A stretch of 64,000 bases of DNA from the NCBI GenBank assembly GCA_964057225.1, contig OZ059898.1:9300001-9364000 (forward strand), written 5' to 3'. The position numbers and the translations under genes are program-made. How positions within the stretch are numbered: the stretch's first letter is position 1; each line of letters starts with the position of its first letter. This stretch comes from Auanema rhodensis (taxonomy: Eukaryota > Nematoda > Chromadorea > Rhabditida > Rhabditidae). Positions 12,676-26,297 of the stretch are shown piece after piece. The notes below the pieces were generated by a model, which saw only the letters and a list, made by a program, of their open reading frames with translations, was not told the DNA's origin and did no database searches.

Positions 12676-13883
12676 AAAATCTAATAACCGTAAACAATAA
12701 TTTAGATTCAAAAATAGAATAAATATTATATTTGAAAGTCTTTTAGTTTTGTTAGAATTATAAACAGTTATCTATTTGAAACGTTTTGTTTATTTTATGA
12801 ATTGATATGCAATTAATTGATAACATTGAGTCTAAATGAACTTAATTCATGAGTTTTTCTACATTCATCTATATGAAAAATACTAAAATATTCCGAAAAA
12901 AATGTTTTTGTAAGCGAAAAACATTAAATTTAAGACCTGTTTTATCTAACTTTTAACAATGAACCAACAAATTTCTTTCCTTTCACTATTCCACATGTGC
13001 CACATTTAGTTATAATGACCTTCTGATATAGTTCAGAAGATATGATATTCTTTCAGTTTTTAATATAATTTGCCTTCTCATTAAAATATTTATTTAAAAA
13101 ATAACTTTCAGCAATATATTTTATTTTGAACTTCTCAACTATAACAACTTTATCTTAAGAACCATCTCTCTCCTTCATCAGATTATTCAAATGTTTTCAA
13201 ATCTTACAATGAGAAGCAAGAAGTCATATGCGTACTTAACTTATACTCGTTTTGTTCAAATTCTTAATATATTGAGAAGCAAAAAAAATATTGTCTCATG
13301 TTAGTTTCTCAACTGGATTTCTATGCACAACCTAACAACGCATTCCTTGATGCGGTGCCGGACTGTTGAGCACAACTACAGCTAATCTTCAAATCCAACA
13401 CTTTAACTCTATTCTTTCTTAATTATTCGTTTATTCGTCTCTTCTAACGTAATTAGCTATACAAATTGGATCAATTACATAACTTTCACAACTAATTATC
13501 AAGTCCGTATTGTCACTGATCTATCATTCTTATCAACATCCCTTACAATCGCTAACAAATCAGAACACTCGATGATCAGGAAGATTGGATAGCGGTTAGT
13601 CAATCCAACTTCATCTTGGAATAAACGTTTCATCTATATTCGCTATATGCTTGTGATGAAACTCAACTAATTTTCTATCAGTTTTTATCTAATTCTTATC
13701 CAAGTTTCTAAAAGCATTTTTCTCAGCTTTGTTTATAGATTTATTCGAAGTCAATATAATTTTTTTTTATTTTTAAGAGAGACGTTCACAATTATGAAAT
13801 GTCTTTATAGTAACAGGCACATTTGCAATTCTTCGTGTCGTTTTGCAAATCTTTAATATATTATTATCTACTTTTGTGTTCAG
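12676..13883. other. intergenic between sterol acyltransferase and PPxY protein
   Basis: 1.2 kb of AT-rich sequence containing the 3' end of the acyltransferase transcript and the upstream region of the next + strand gene. No gene or repeat recognised. Confidence 0.5.
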
Positions 13884-14792
13884 ATGGCAAATAATGGTAA
13901 CCGTGACATGTACTCTACCAAACGCATTATTATTGTTTTTTTCATATTCCTATTTCTGGTTGGATTCCCAAACTCTCCAAATATAAAGGTGACTCAGATT
14001 AAACTTTTAAATGATTAACGGAAGAAATCGTATGTAATAACTCATTTTGAAGCTAAGAAATATAATACTGGATTGATCAGTTTTATTCATGACCATTGTT
14101 AAAATATAAATTTTAATATTTACCAATTCTGTAATAGTTACAGACAAAATCGTTCACAGCATATACAATCGCAGTGGCAGCAACTAGTATTTTCATAGGA
14201 ATAGCTTTTGCATTATATGTTCGCACGTTTTCGAAATATATCGGAAATAATACAGAAGTAAGTTATATCAAATTTTCTATTAAAATTTAAATTTGAGTCG
14301 TGAATTTCTTATTTTCCACTTATCAAACAGTGATTTCAATTATAATTTTCTCTATTATAAAAACCACGCTATGATTTGTCATCACACATGTACTTAAGAA
14401 AATATCAACTCTATAGTACAGAATTGTACACTTAGAAATATTCAAAACTATTGTTTAAAAATTAGATTGATTAATCCGCATTTTTTTCTTTTGTTACGAA
14501 ACATGAGAGAACTAGTTAATCTCTCAATATTCTGCAGAAGAAAAGCTAATCTCATTCCTACAGGCGAATGAAACTCCAGCAGTAGAAACAGATTTATCTA
14601 CCAACCCGCCGTCATATGATGTATGCTGTAAGGCCTCGCCCGCATGTCTTCCTACATACGAAGAAGCATTAGCCACAGCAAATCCTATTAAAGTGGTTAG
14701 TATTTTTTAGTTAATTCTAATGAAAATCAATTAATTGAATTTAGGCGGTTCAAGACGAAACAAAGATACATCAACCACCTGCAACACCGTGA
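13884..14792 (+). CDS. small single-pass membrane protein with PPxY and LPxY motifs
   Basis: Four exons (13884-13988, 14138-14257, 14564-14695, 14745-14792) give about 134 residues. The start ATG follows directly on a TTCAG acceptor, as in a trans-spliced mRNA. A first hydrophobic stretch (residues about 16-29, rich in I/F/L) may be a signal or membrane segment and a second, AYTIAVAATSIFIGIAFALY, is a clear transmembrane helix. The C-terminal half has PPSYDV and LPTYEEA, matches to the PPxY/LPxY motifs that bind WW domains of Nedd4-type ubiquitin ligases, separated by a short Cys-containing segment. This layout recalls small adaptor proteins for such ligases, but I do not recognise the family. 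Function is inferred only from the motifs. Confidence 0.7.
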
Positions 14793-15589
14793 ACTATGGC
14801 GCTTCTAATGAGCTAGATTTGATTAGAAATTATAGACAATGTAAAAAAAATTGAGAAAAAATTGTAAATAAATTATAGCTTTAAACTATCATTTTATGTA
14901 AAAAAATATTTAAAACAATGTTTTAAAAATTTGCGTTTTGTTGCATTTCGATAAGAAATAAAGGATAAACAATAAATCAATTTCTGAATTGCGTTTATAT
15001 TTTTTAATTGATACAAATATATGTCTTCAAGATCAGATGTTTAAAAAATAGATGAATAATTATGCAATATATAGTAGAACAATGTGTAGTTAACAAAATC
15101 CAATCACTTAGGAAGCATATTATAAATCACTTTCAGTATAACAACAGGTAGAATAACTGATCCCACGCTATCATTTCATCACTTATGACATACTGTATTT
15201 TTCTCATGCTCTATTGCTAACTGCTTTGCATTAGCCGCTTCTTTTCAGTTCAAATCTGCATATATCTCAATTATCAACAAAACTTTCGGGTAATTTGCAT
15301 ACGTTTTTAAAGATTTTCATGTATTTCCCGATTTGGAGAAAATAATATTCATAATGTTCTCATTCTTGTATTTCATACATTTTTCATTCTATAACATTTA
15401 GCAGTTTATGGCAGTTGTCTTCCTGACAGATATTTCTCTATGATATTTCTATTAATTTAATCCTGGATGTTTTTTTCAGTTTTTTTTACAATTCAACAAA
15501 CGCTCTGGCAGAAGAAGTGTTTTTTATTTGAAGCTTAGAGATTAAGTGAGTTGTATATCTCATCTCTAGAATATCATATATTTTAGATA
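14793..15589. other. intergenic upstream of Notch gene
   Basis: 800 bases of AT-rich sequence. I looked here for further EGF-like exons of the Notch gene and found none in any + frame. The stretch just before 15590 ends in TTTTAG, a possible trans-splice acceptor. Confidence 0.5.
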
Positions 15590-18500
15590 ATGAGGGTCGG
15601 AATTATTATTCAATTGAAAATCTTAATTTGTTCTGTTGTGATAGGTGATTTTTTTTTAATTTTAGAATAATGTTTAAATTTGAAGGTGAAATGGCGTTTA
15701 ATAAGACTTGTGATTCTAAATCTTGTGCATTCGGAAGGTGTATTGTGGATACTAATTCAAGAAAAGGTTATAGATGCGAATGTGATGAGAAATTTAAGGT
15801 TTTTGACGAATTTTCATCGGTTTTTAATTTCCTTTAGGGTGAAAACTGCGATATTGATGTAGATGAATGTTTACGATCAGATGTGTGCTATAAGGGAACT
15901 TGCCGAAATCTAATTCCAACTAATATCAATGAGAAGTAAGAAATAAATCTAGAACTAAAATTAGGTAATTGACAGAGGATACGAATGTGTGTGTCCTGAT
16001 GGCTATTCTGGGCAAAAGTGCGACTTTGAAGATAACTGTGCTAATCATACAGTTTGTTTGTTATTTTTTCATCTTTAATAATAGTTTATTTTTATGCTGA
16101 TGAAGGATATTGTAACAACGGGATTTGTCAAGATGGTTTTTGTGCTTGCATGGATGGATGGGCTGGATTTCATTGCAATCATGCTGTCCCTCCTAGGAAA
16201 TATTTTTCTAGTTGCTCATTTTATAATAATTTACTAAATAAAATTATTACTTATAGGATGCTCCCGTTCTGAATCAGTTGTTGATTTCTGCCTATCTTCA
16301 TATGGAGATGGCAAATGTGATCTTGAATGTGCCCGAGAAGAATGTTTTTATGATGGAATGGATTGTATTCTAAAAGAAACTAAAAATGGAGATGTAAAAG
16401 CAAAGTGCTTGAATACAGATTACTGTAATCAAGTTTTTGGGGATGGTCATTGCGATCCTTCTTGTAATAGTCCTCAATGTGGCTTTGATGGTGGTGATTG
16501 CAATGTAGGTCTCTATATCTCATTTTTATATTGTTATCATTTTACAGTCGGTTTATAACCTCCTCGATTTGCAACTCCTTGCTATAACCATTAAAAGTCG
16601 TAGGCATGACATTGCTAAAAGCATTAGGGATGTTCAAATTACTATTTCAAGGGTTGGTGTGAACTTATAAGCTCTACTATATTTCTATTTCTATTACAGT
16701 TGCTATTCTCTCCTTTCGTAAAGGTTGCTTCTGATCATATTGGTGATCTTATTTACGAATGGAAACCTACTGAAGGTTCAGAGTCTCTAACACTAAATGA
16801 TATTGGAGATAGAATAAATGTAAAGCCCGACCTTTCAGTATCTGTAAATGCTAGCGATTTAACAAAGTTTTATTTTTGTCATCTTAATATTTGGCATCCT
16901 ATGTTTTAGACTCGTTGTTTTCTTTGATATTGCTTCTAACGACTGCTTAATGCGAAAAGAAAGAATACAAAGTGAACTCAATTCAACTTTAAATAAGGCT
17001 AATTGCTTTGACAGGTACAATTAATGTCATATAGTATTCAATGCTTTGATTAAGTGTTAAAACTGCTTCTCGTTATTTAAAAAACGAATTAGTGAGGAAG
17101 CCGGAGAGTTTAGAATTACTTGGGGATTCAGTTCAGATCACCGATGTGAAAGTTTATAAGGCACAGGTGATATGATCAAAAAAGTAAAATATAATATTTT
17201 CTTTATTCAGGCTCCTTCATGGAGGTATCGATTATACTGGTTTTTGTTTGGATTGCTTTGTGCTGCTCTGATGTATATTACTTTGTATACTGTAATTGTT
17301 CACTTGAAAAAACAGAAGAAGCGCAAAGAATGTTACGCTCCTATATGGAACATTCCCAAACAATCTCCTATGTTTAAAAATGGTAAAAATCATATATCTT
17401 CATATTAAATGCCTTAATTTTAGAAAATTTCACTTCCTTTTCACCTCCTTCACTTTATGAATGTTCCCCAAAGAAAGATCTGGGCACGTTTCAGTCGCCA
17501 TCGTTCCATGACAATTATTGTACATTTCCGTCTTATGAAGGTAAATGGCTGTCAATTCTCTTTTGCTCTAATTATTTTGTAGAAGAGCCCCCTTTAATCC
17601 AAGCTGTTAGACGGTGCGATATTGAAGCTGTTACAAAAATGATCAGAAGCCCTGATACTGTTATTGATTCGGTAGTATCGACATAGTATCCTTAGCATTG
17701 TCACTTCTTTTGCAGGTTGACAGTCAAGGTTTGGGAGTTTTGCATCATGCAGTTGGAAACAACGATTATAATATGTTGAAGTTATTACTGGAAAGTGGAG
17801 AATTCGACGTTTGTTTATTTTGTTGATTCTGACATTGTTTGATTCTAGGTATTTGAAACTAATAATAATGGACAAATTCCCTTAGTTTATGCGGCTAGGA
17901 TTGGGCATCCTCAATTGGACTCATATGCTCTTTTGATTCATGCAATGGAGAAACGAAGGTTTAGTAGCGAATCATCTGGAGGTGACAGTTCTGACTCTGC
18001 TTATGAATCTTCAAGGTTTTCGAAAATCTTTGTTTCTGTGAATATTGCAAATTTATTAAGAAGAACCAATTTACCGTTATCCGGAGAGTTTGGTGCCGCA
18101 TGGTCATTATGTGACGATTCAGTAACATTTTAGATTAGTAGTTTTAATGTTTTTTTTCTTTAAGGGTCGAAACTCAGTACATTATGCTGCTATTAACAAT
18201 CTGCATCATTTAATTCATTATCTTGTTGCATATGGAGCTAATCCTTCCTTACGTGATGGGAAGGGAGACTCACCTCTGCATTTAGCATGTAAACACGGTC
18301 ATCTGGATGCAGTTAGAACATTATTAAATTGTAATGCAGATTTAGCTGTTGTAGACGGAGATGGTCTGATATATTTCATACCTATATCATTTTATTAATC
18401 TTAGATTTGACTCCCTTTCAAGTTTCCATGAGGTATGGACATTGGGATATCTTGCAATATATGAAGTCGGGAAGAATTACCTACACCCCGGTGTCGCGCT

Positions 18501-19087
18501 CCAGAAGAATAAAGGTAATTTTGTTTTATTTTTATTATTTTATTTGTGTCATCTTTCAGCGACCAAGAGTTATATCTTCTTTTATTTCGGAATCGGATAG
18601 TGACTATAATAGCTTTGATAAAGAAGGTGATTCTTTTTTTGTTTGTTTTTGATTTTAAAATTTGAATCAACTGTTTAGAAACGATTAAAAGAGCAAGGAC
18701 TTTGGTTGTTCCATTATCGAGCAAAAAAAGTTTACCCCTTTCTCGAGGCCCTCCACTTTATAGTATAGAAAAGTAAATTCTTACATATATCTTGGAACAT
18801 TCACTTTTTTTCAGCGAAGTTGATACTTTAATAAATAACCGATACGACTGTCTTAATGATTCTCAAAGTACTGAATCTAATTCTGCTGTATATAATCCCT
18901 TTATTTTGACACCGCCTGCTCAGTTATTAGGACTGAGTAATTCGACATGCCGTTCTAATACGTTACCATCCTGTGCTAATGCATCGAATTACTGTTAGTT
19001 TTTAGTTTTTTTTTTATTCAAATGGGATTTTTAGATTATGACTACACGAACTCACTGAGTCAGCCGCGAAGTTTTGATTTACACTAA
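15590..19087 (+). CDS. Notch receptor (LIN-12/GLP-1-like) with a very short ectodomain
   Basis: Cell-surface receptor for DSL ligands; its cleaved intracellular part works with a CSL factor in the nucleus. Start: ATG at 15590, three bases after TTTTAG, gives signal peptide MRVGIIIQLKILICSVVIG when the intron 15645-15686 is removed. Then come only three EGF-like repeats (the second, DVDECLRSDVC, calcium-binding type; the third ends CACMDGWAGFHC) and two clear LNR modules (GDGKCDLECAREEC, GDGHCDPSCNSPQCGF). A dimerisation region follows, then a transmembrane helix (17218-17310) with a basic stop-transfer KKQKKRK, a RAM-like PIWNIP, about six ankyrin repeats (for example GDSPLHLACKHGHLDAVRTL) and a Ser-rich tail. 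Some exon edges in EGF3 and LNR1 are uncertain. Total is roughly 800 residues. AATAAA lies at 19156. Confidence 0.9.
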
Positions 19088-20115
19088 AGAAAAAATTTAT
19101 TTAATTCATATTGTTATTATTTTTTTGTTTTTGTTATTCCGTTAGAAATGGATTCAATAAATAATAAGTTATAGTTGATATTTCAACTTTTTTGAAGATG
19201 ATTTGATTAATATAGCTGTTGCCTTTTTTTTCAGAGTAATGGTTGTCTTCTCAAAAAATTGCTGTCTTGATGTACAATTGGCAAAATGCAATATAAGTGT
19301 CGCTTATAACATTTCTATTCAGAAAAATGGAGCACCGTCGGGACTTCAGTTTTGAGTAGATTAGGAACAGTACACGACAAAAATTAAGTAATTGTATATA
19401 GAAAGAAAAAGATGTTACAAGTTTCCAAATTTTTATTCATGGTTCTGTATTTTTTGGTTTGTTTAGAATGTGAAAAAATTAAAATAAATTGTTGAGTATT
19501 TTCCCTTCGGCCACTTAAACTAGTCTACATTAGAAAACATTTGTTTATATTCGTTCAAATATATCATACCCTAAAACAAAATATAATGATCAAATATAAA
19601 TGTTAAGCAGCGGCATGAACTAGGGAACGAACCCTACTACGTCAGACAACATGATTTTTGAGCGAAAATCGTCTTTGATAGCCAGTGAATTGAATTCTAA
19701 ACCAGATCTCACTGATTTTTAAATATTTTTTGTTCAATTATTGATATGGTTTTCACACCTTAAAAAATGTTCTAAACATATAAATACATGTTTCTGATTT
19801 GGCGCCATGACTTCAATCAGTTTACTGCAATAAAATGAAGAATTGTCGGTTCTATAGCAAAAGAATATGTGTAGAGAAAATATTGATTGCTACCCTCCAT
19901 GTTCAACACGAACAGTGTCCTATTTTTAAAATACAGATTAGATTTACTTATTGAATGGTGCGAAGACTTTACGTTCTTCATACACTATACAATAATTTAT
20001 CAAAATTCGTGAGATTATCTTGTTTTGTTTTTAAACTAACGAGCATGAATTTTTCTAAACTAATTTTCATTTATTCTTGCTCGTTCTAAATATCTTGTAT
20101 TTCAGAACTGTAATA
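19088..20115. other. intergenic between Notch and Nudix genes
   Basis: Notch 3' UTR and upstream region of the Nudix gene. AT-rich; no coding frame or repeat recognised. TTTCAG at 20100-20105 just before the Nudix start is a likely trans-splice acceptor. Confidence 0.5.
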
Positions 20116-21807
20116 ATGAGCGTTGATGAATGTCCTTATGAACTATCAAATGAAGAAACTGTTTTTAATGGGCGATGGCTCAAAACTAAACAAGTGCAAT
20201 TTAAAGCTAAAAATGGAATTGAAGGGGTGAGATTCGAAATCGAATTTTATATATTTGAAACCACTGAGTAAATTCAAACGTTTAGGTATGGCAATCATCT
20301 CATCGAGTCACAAAACCTGAAGGTTCGGAAGTGGACGGGGTTGATATCATAGCTATTTTAAAGAAACAGGATAAGAAATATATCATTCTCATCAAACAAT
20401 ATCGAATTCCTATGAGGGGATGGTGCATCGAATTTCCTGCTGGTATATGTCCTTGATTAAGATCAACATAAAAACTTTGAGCATCTTAGGACTTGTTGAT
20501 AAGGGTGAAACCGTGGAACAATGTGCTATTAGAGAACTGAAAGAAGAGACTGGATATATAGCCACTAAAGAGGATATTGTACATAAGTTAGTTTTACATT
20601 GATATATTTTTCTAGTAATTCATTGAAGAAGTAACGGGATTCAAGGGTTGGACCCAGGCTTAACTGACGATTCGGTTCAATTTGTGACTGTAATCATCAA
20701 TGGAGATTTAGCCGAAAATCTTGATCCAAAGCAAAAATTGGATGGCGAAGAGGTTTGCTTTTCTATGCTATTTAACGTTTTAAAAATATAAATGGGAATT
20801 GTTCTACTGTACGTAGAATATCTGATTTGTTCTTCTTTTTTCATATCGCGGCGCAAAAGCACACTATTTGAATTGATTAAACATGTATGCGTGACAGATA
20901 AGAAGCATTATACGTGCCCCTTCAAATCTAATAATTATCTTTTTATTATCTTCATCTTTGGACTTCGCATCGCTCTGTTCATGAAGAGGAGTCTTATTGC
21001 CATATGATGTTTGAACTTTCAATTCAAATGAATATCCATATTTGGCTAACTTTAAGACCAAATTGAATTCATTTTTAGAAGTTACTTACTTGCTTCTCCT
21101 ACCAAATAGTGAATCTCTTTGGATTACTTGGAGAATATTGTAACTTTAGTAGTTTTTAATATTACTCACGTTCATTTTTTCAAGATCTTTATTAAAAAAA
21201 ACTCGTAACTTATTAAGAATGATAATAAGCTATTTATTCACAAAATTTGATGAATGATTCTAAAAAATAATCGAAACTTTGCTTACGTTTCACTATTTAA
21301 CCTAATGAACTCTTAGAAAGATACATTTTCCAAAATTGTTGTCAATGACAAGTACGTCTGATAAGAGCTCTTGATGATATTAAAGTCAGTCACATAAACA
21401 TTTCTCCATTTGACTACCACCACTTTCAGAATTCATTAATAATTTTATGAAAGTATGTGACTATCAGTTCTATATATTAAAATAGAAAATTTGTATGACT
21501 CAATGTATAAATGCGCTATTAAGTTGAAATTTTTATGAATCTATATGAAAGCGAATGATAAGATTTCGTTTTCTTTATTCGTAGTTTATCTCTCGTATCT
21601 CTAATATTATTATTTTTTAAATAGTTGCTTACTGCAATGAGATACTATCAATAATCCTCTAAATATATGTTTTAGGCAATTGAAGTTGTAATTGTAGAAA
21701 CTTCGAAGCTCCTTGATTATATCAAATCAATCGAGAAAGAAGTTCATGTAGAAGCTATGGTGTATACTTTTGCTTTAGGTTGCAATCTTTCACATATGAT
21801 ATTATAA
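20116..21807 (+). CDS. Nudix hydrolase, ADP-sugar pyrophosphatase (NUDT5-like)
   Basis: Hydrolyses ADP-ribose and related nucleoside diphosphate sugars in the cytosol or nucleus. Five exons: 20116-20226, 20286-20442, 20490-20586, 20629-20752 and 21676-21807, about 207 residues like human NUDT5. The Nudix box begins at residue 90, GLVDKGETVEQCAIRELKEE then TGY, matching GX5EX7REUXEEXGU with all metal-binding Glu residues. Downstream LDPGLTDDSVQFVTV and NGDLAENLDPK match the NUDT5 lineage, and the last exon ends VHVEAMVYTFALG. The third intron is only about 42 bases with an unusual GAAG acceptor, chosen because it alone keeps frame with the family sequence. The last intron is over 900 bases and AT-rich. 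Convergent with the nuclear receptor. Confidence 0.9.
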
Positions 21808-22110
21808 AAGTTGTTTAACAAGAATGATTTATATATTTATATCTTAATAAACATTTTGGAAAAGTATTAATAGTACATTGGACACGTGTAGTACGGGAGA
21901 TGCGTGAATATAATTGGAAAAAAAAGAAAGAATTATATTTGAATAGTTCTGTGAAAAACAATGAATATAATACATCTATTGTATGGAATGGCTGACTAGA
22001 AAGCAACATGCATCAAAGTTTCAAATACTATTGTTAAGCTCATACTCTATGTTGCACGTTTCTGCTCTCGAATAGAATTAATATCTTGACGAGCAGATGA
22101 GGTTGACTTA

Positions 22111-24427
22111 TTATGACAAAAACACCTTGACAGGTTGAGGAGGAGCGTTGAAATACTGAAAAAAAAATATTTAGAATGAATACTTGTTTGAATCTTAAAA
22201 TTTGATCGTATGTCTACTGATTTAATATACATAGAAAGAGATCAGACTAGTTTTTGTGGATAGATCACTTTATATGGTATTATCGTTTATGTATACGGTA
22301 ACTACGATCTTATCTGATTCGTCGTCATATGACGGAAATGAAATGTAATAAGATGTTGAAGCACTGACCGGCATTGTTGTTGCTGGTAGATAGGACTGAT
22401 ACGGTGGAAGCATATTTGGTGAGCTAGATGGTGGAGATCCGGAACTAATATTGATTAATAGCTGTTGATTAGCCATCAATTGAGCCATGATTGCATCTGT
22501 TGCTGCCTTCATGGTATCAGATGGTGAGACGTCTATTTGTGGGGATTCACATTTAGGGGCACTTTCCTCTTTTTTCTTCTCGCCCATTCCAAATATTTCC
22601 GACAAGCCCAAATTGGCTTCTATCGAAAGACTAACTGAGACAACTGCCGGAATAATCATGAGTAGAGATGATACCCTACAATAGATACTTTAGGTAGGGA
22701 ACTAAACATTTTCTCTACCTCAGTGAAGCATCCAATGGAGCGAATGTTTGTGATAAATAAGTGAATAAAGCCTTGAGCAAGGCATCTCGGGCTTCTTTCA
22801 GTTTTTCTTTGCTGCCAGAACTCATACCAACTACATCAGGGGATAAGAGAATTAATGCCTGAATTAACCTTATGTATACAGTTTTCATAAATGGAAATTA
22901 CCTTCAGGCAACTAAACTCAGCTTGATCTGCATGAATTCTACGTAATGGTGTCAGTAATTCATCAAGGATTCTGGAGAGAATTCTATGTAGGTCTGGTTG
23001 TTGAAGCGACGATAAGCTAAGTAATTGATCGTTCGGCAACACCAAATGAGACATAGATATACTGCGTTGTAGTATTGACAGCAAAGCGAACGATGGTCCA
23101 GCTTCTTTCAGCAGAAGTCCCTACAATTACCGGAAATTACAGTATGCCGTTTTTTTGTGATGAATACAGATTGTGAGCTGTAAGAAATTCAAGCACTATT
23201 GGATTACGGTAGCAATATTGTAACATCTTTTCGTGTTTTTATACTTGCGAATGTTTTTGAAAAGCTGCTTATTCAACTTTTGGTTCCAAATTATTTTGTT
23301 CTTTTAATGACGATATGTCTATTGGTTACGGTATTTCGTCGAAGAAGATTGATAAATTAGTAAGCTTACAAATGAACGCGTCTGTTTATTTTCTTTTATA
23401 CTAAAAGATTTCTGATATTAGTTTTCTCTGTTTATCATGGCTATATAATTTAATAAATTTACAAGTTAACAAACCTTATCTCCAAGAGAAATATCTGGCA
23501 AAGGGTGTAGCATACTCGTCCAACCCACTAAGTGATTCACCGATCGTTGCCGACTGGATTGCTCCTGGCCATCTCGCAATAAAGCGCTCATACTTTGATT
23601 AGAAACGAGACGGTTTTCAATGTCCATTAAAACTTCAATTAATCGTCGAGAGGCAGCCGTATTTCCTAAATCCTGAAAATATGGGTTTTGTTTATTATTT
23701 CCTGATTGATAAACATACGGCTTTGGGACTTGGAGTTCTCTCATAATCAGAGGCATTATCTACTGCTCCAATGCTTCGTTTTCTACGCTTTGTGCTTCCT
23801 ATTCTATCTCTTTCATTTTGGATTGCTAAATATTACAATTTCCAAATGATCAACAGTTCAAAAATACCTTCTGGTTTCATGCCATCTGCCAGGCATTTTT
23901 GAAATCTGCAGTACCTGCAAGCGTTTCTGTGATCTTTGTCAATGTTACATTGCTTGTTAAAACGACACGTGTACTGTAGATTCTGCCAAACACTATAATG
24001 AAACAACATAAACACAATAATCTATAAATTAAAGTTATATATTTGTTTCTCTTATATATATCTCATTGTAATAGTGTATTACTCACATGCAATATGTTTT
24101 GTTCGACTGTACAATTGAAAAATGGTAATCATTCTCTCTCTCTTACTAGTCTTTATGGTTATATTTTTGGGAGCTTATTCTTGATAATATAAGTCATTTC
24201 ACACGACAAAAATAATCCCTGTTCTCTCTGTAGAATTGTTCGAAGTTTTGATTTATAAATTTACGAAGTTCAAGGTTTACCAACCTTCGTCTGAAAAATC
24301 CTTTGCAACCATTACATGCTACCGCACCATAATGTTTTCCAATTGCTTTATCTCCACAAACGACACAGAAGTCGGTATTAGACATCTGAGAGTCGCACGA
24401 AACTGAAGGGCTCATAAGTATGGCCAT
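22111..24427 (-). CDS. nuclear hormone receptor, HNF4-like
   Basis: Ligand-regulated transcription factor. Exons right to left: 24427-24285, 23992-23868, 23825-23719, 23672-23475, 23120-22902, 22858-22719 and 22675-22270, which sum to 446 codons including the stop. The DNA-binding domain has both zinc modules: [15 protein letters not shown] and P-box CNGCKGFF, then CRFNKQC and [19 protein letters not shown], running into the HNF4-type [11 protein letters not shown] and a basic KRRKR. The ligand-binding domain shows [20 protein letters not shown] and EIFGMGEKK, matching HNF4 helices H7-H12. A Pro/Ser-rich tail follows. The frame closes at 22270, but an acceptor at 22156 followed by 15 codons ([14 protein letters not shown]) suggests an alternative last exon ending at 22111. 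Regulation of lipid genes is typical of the family, not shown here. Confidence 0.9.
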
Positions 24428-26266
24428 CCTCTAAAAAATTTTGATTGAAACAAAGAAATAGGAAAAACACAAATACGAGATAGTGTAGATGTAATATTTA
24501 ATATATATTGTGAGCTTATTTCTTATAATAAAATGGTGGTAGAGCGTTATGGAACTTGAGAAGGTCAGTTAGACTTGAAGACAGATAGAATAAAACAATA
24601 CGGTTCACTGCAGCAAACCTTTAAAAAATTCTCCTGTGAAGATAACTTTGAAATTTGATATAAGACAAAATGAGAAAAAACACTTTTCAACCTTTTCAAC
24701 CATAAACAATAAAAAAGTCGAAAAAAACAATACAAAACAGTTTTAAAAGAAAATCGCTGCTTACGCATGCATAATGTGTGCAAATGAAGCTTAAACGGTA
24801 CGTAATTACAAAAAAAATGAATTAACGAATATTAACAACGATTCCGTGAAACGCTTACTGGGTGAGACTATCTAGAAAAGCTTGAAGGGGAAAGGTATGA
24901 TGTACAAACCAATTTTCTGTTATCAAACCATGAATTGAGCACGTCTACTGCTCTTATCTGTGTTTGAAAAGTCACGCAAAGAATGATGATAGATAAAGCT
25001 GGAGGAAGGGGGGCTGTTGAACCGTGTCTTTTTCAAAAATGTGTATGTGACGAAATAAATAATAATCAAAGAAATTTGAAGTGAACACCTTCGTTTCCTA
25101 ACTTAATTATTTATTTAAGAAACAAGCTGAAAATAGATACTGTGAATATATTAATATAATAAGCAAAGCTGTGATAATAATCAAAATTATTTCTGTGTTG
25201 AACAATTTGTTCATTGTTTATTTTTCTAACTCAATTATTAACAATAAAACTGAGAAATGAAAAAACAAATAAGGCAAAAGCCAGACGATTTTCGAGTGAA
25301 CATATGAAACGACGCGCTCAATGAATACTGAAGATCATGGTTCACGTCGAATTACGTCACAGGCATCGGTCGGGCGGCCAAGTACTGACCCAGAGACAGA
25401 ATAGCATACAATATTGAGAGAAGCGATGAGAGATGAAATAGTGTATTGAATTGTCAGACAGATCGGGTACAGAAATAGAAGGGAAGCGCGCTTGTTGGAC
25501 ATCAGTAGCAAACGACGACGAAAATAATACTTTGTGACATAATGTTCAGAACTAAAGAAAAAATATCAGATGATATTGTGGAAATCATATTTAAACTGCA
25601 GGAAGTAAACGCTTATCTGTACTATATGTTATATCCGAAACAAAGTATAATTTTTCAAACATTAAACTTTTTTTCTAAATAAAGTACTCGCACAAAATTT
25701 GACTGTAAGAGCATGAGGAAAAAGCCAGATACAAATTTTTCTTTTAAATTATAGTTGAATTGATGACAACTGAAGAATGAAAGAAGAGAGAGAAATAAAA
25801 AGAGATGACAGCGTGTTGCATGAGTAGAGACTGTGGGCGGGTTGGTGAACTTCGAAAGTTGAATGACAACATGCATTTATCAAAGAGCTGATGACGAACT
25901 ACGATAGTCTCAAAGATAACTTTATAAAGTAAAAAATGTGTAGTTAATATGAATATGAAATAAATAAAAAATATAATAAGAAAAAGATATAGAATATTTA
26001 GAATAATATATTTTCATGTTTATTCTTACTTGTTTATAAACAAATAAACAAATAATCTAATAATCAAATTTAAATAAATATAATAATATAGATGTTATCA
26101 TTTTTTTCCAAAAAGGTATATTGTTTCAAAAAGGAAAAATTGGTTTCACTAAGCCCACCAAATGTAAACTAATAATATTTCAAATTTATCAATAGTCTGG
26201 TTATTTCGACTTTGTTGCCATTAGAACATATACAAATGGTAAAATTTGAAAAATTATAAGTAAGAC

Positions 26267-26297
<31 letters not shown>

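Noticed and set aside
20586-20640. Apparent frameshift in the Nudix gene
   Set aside because: A 42-base intron with an AAG acceptor restores the NUDT5-like frame without an error.
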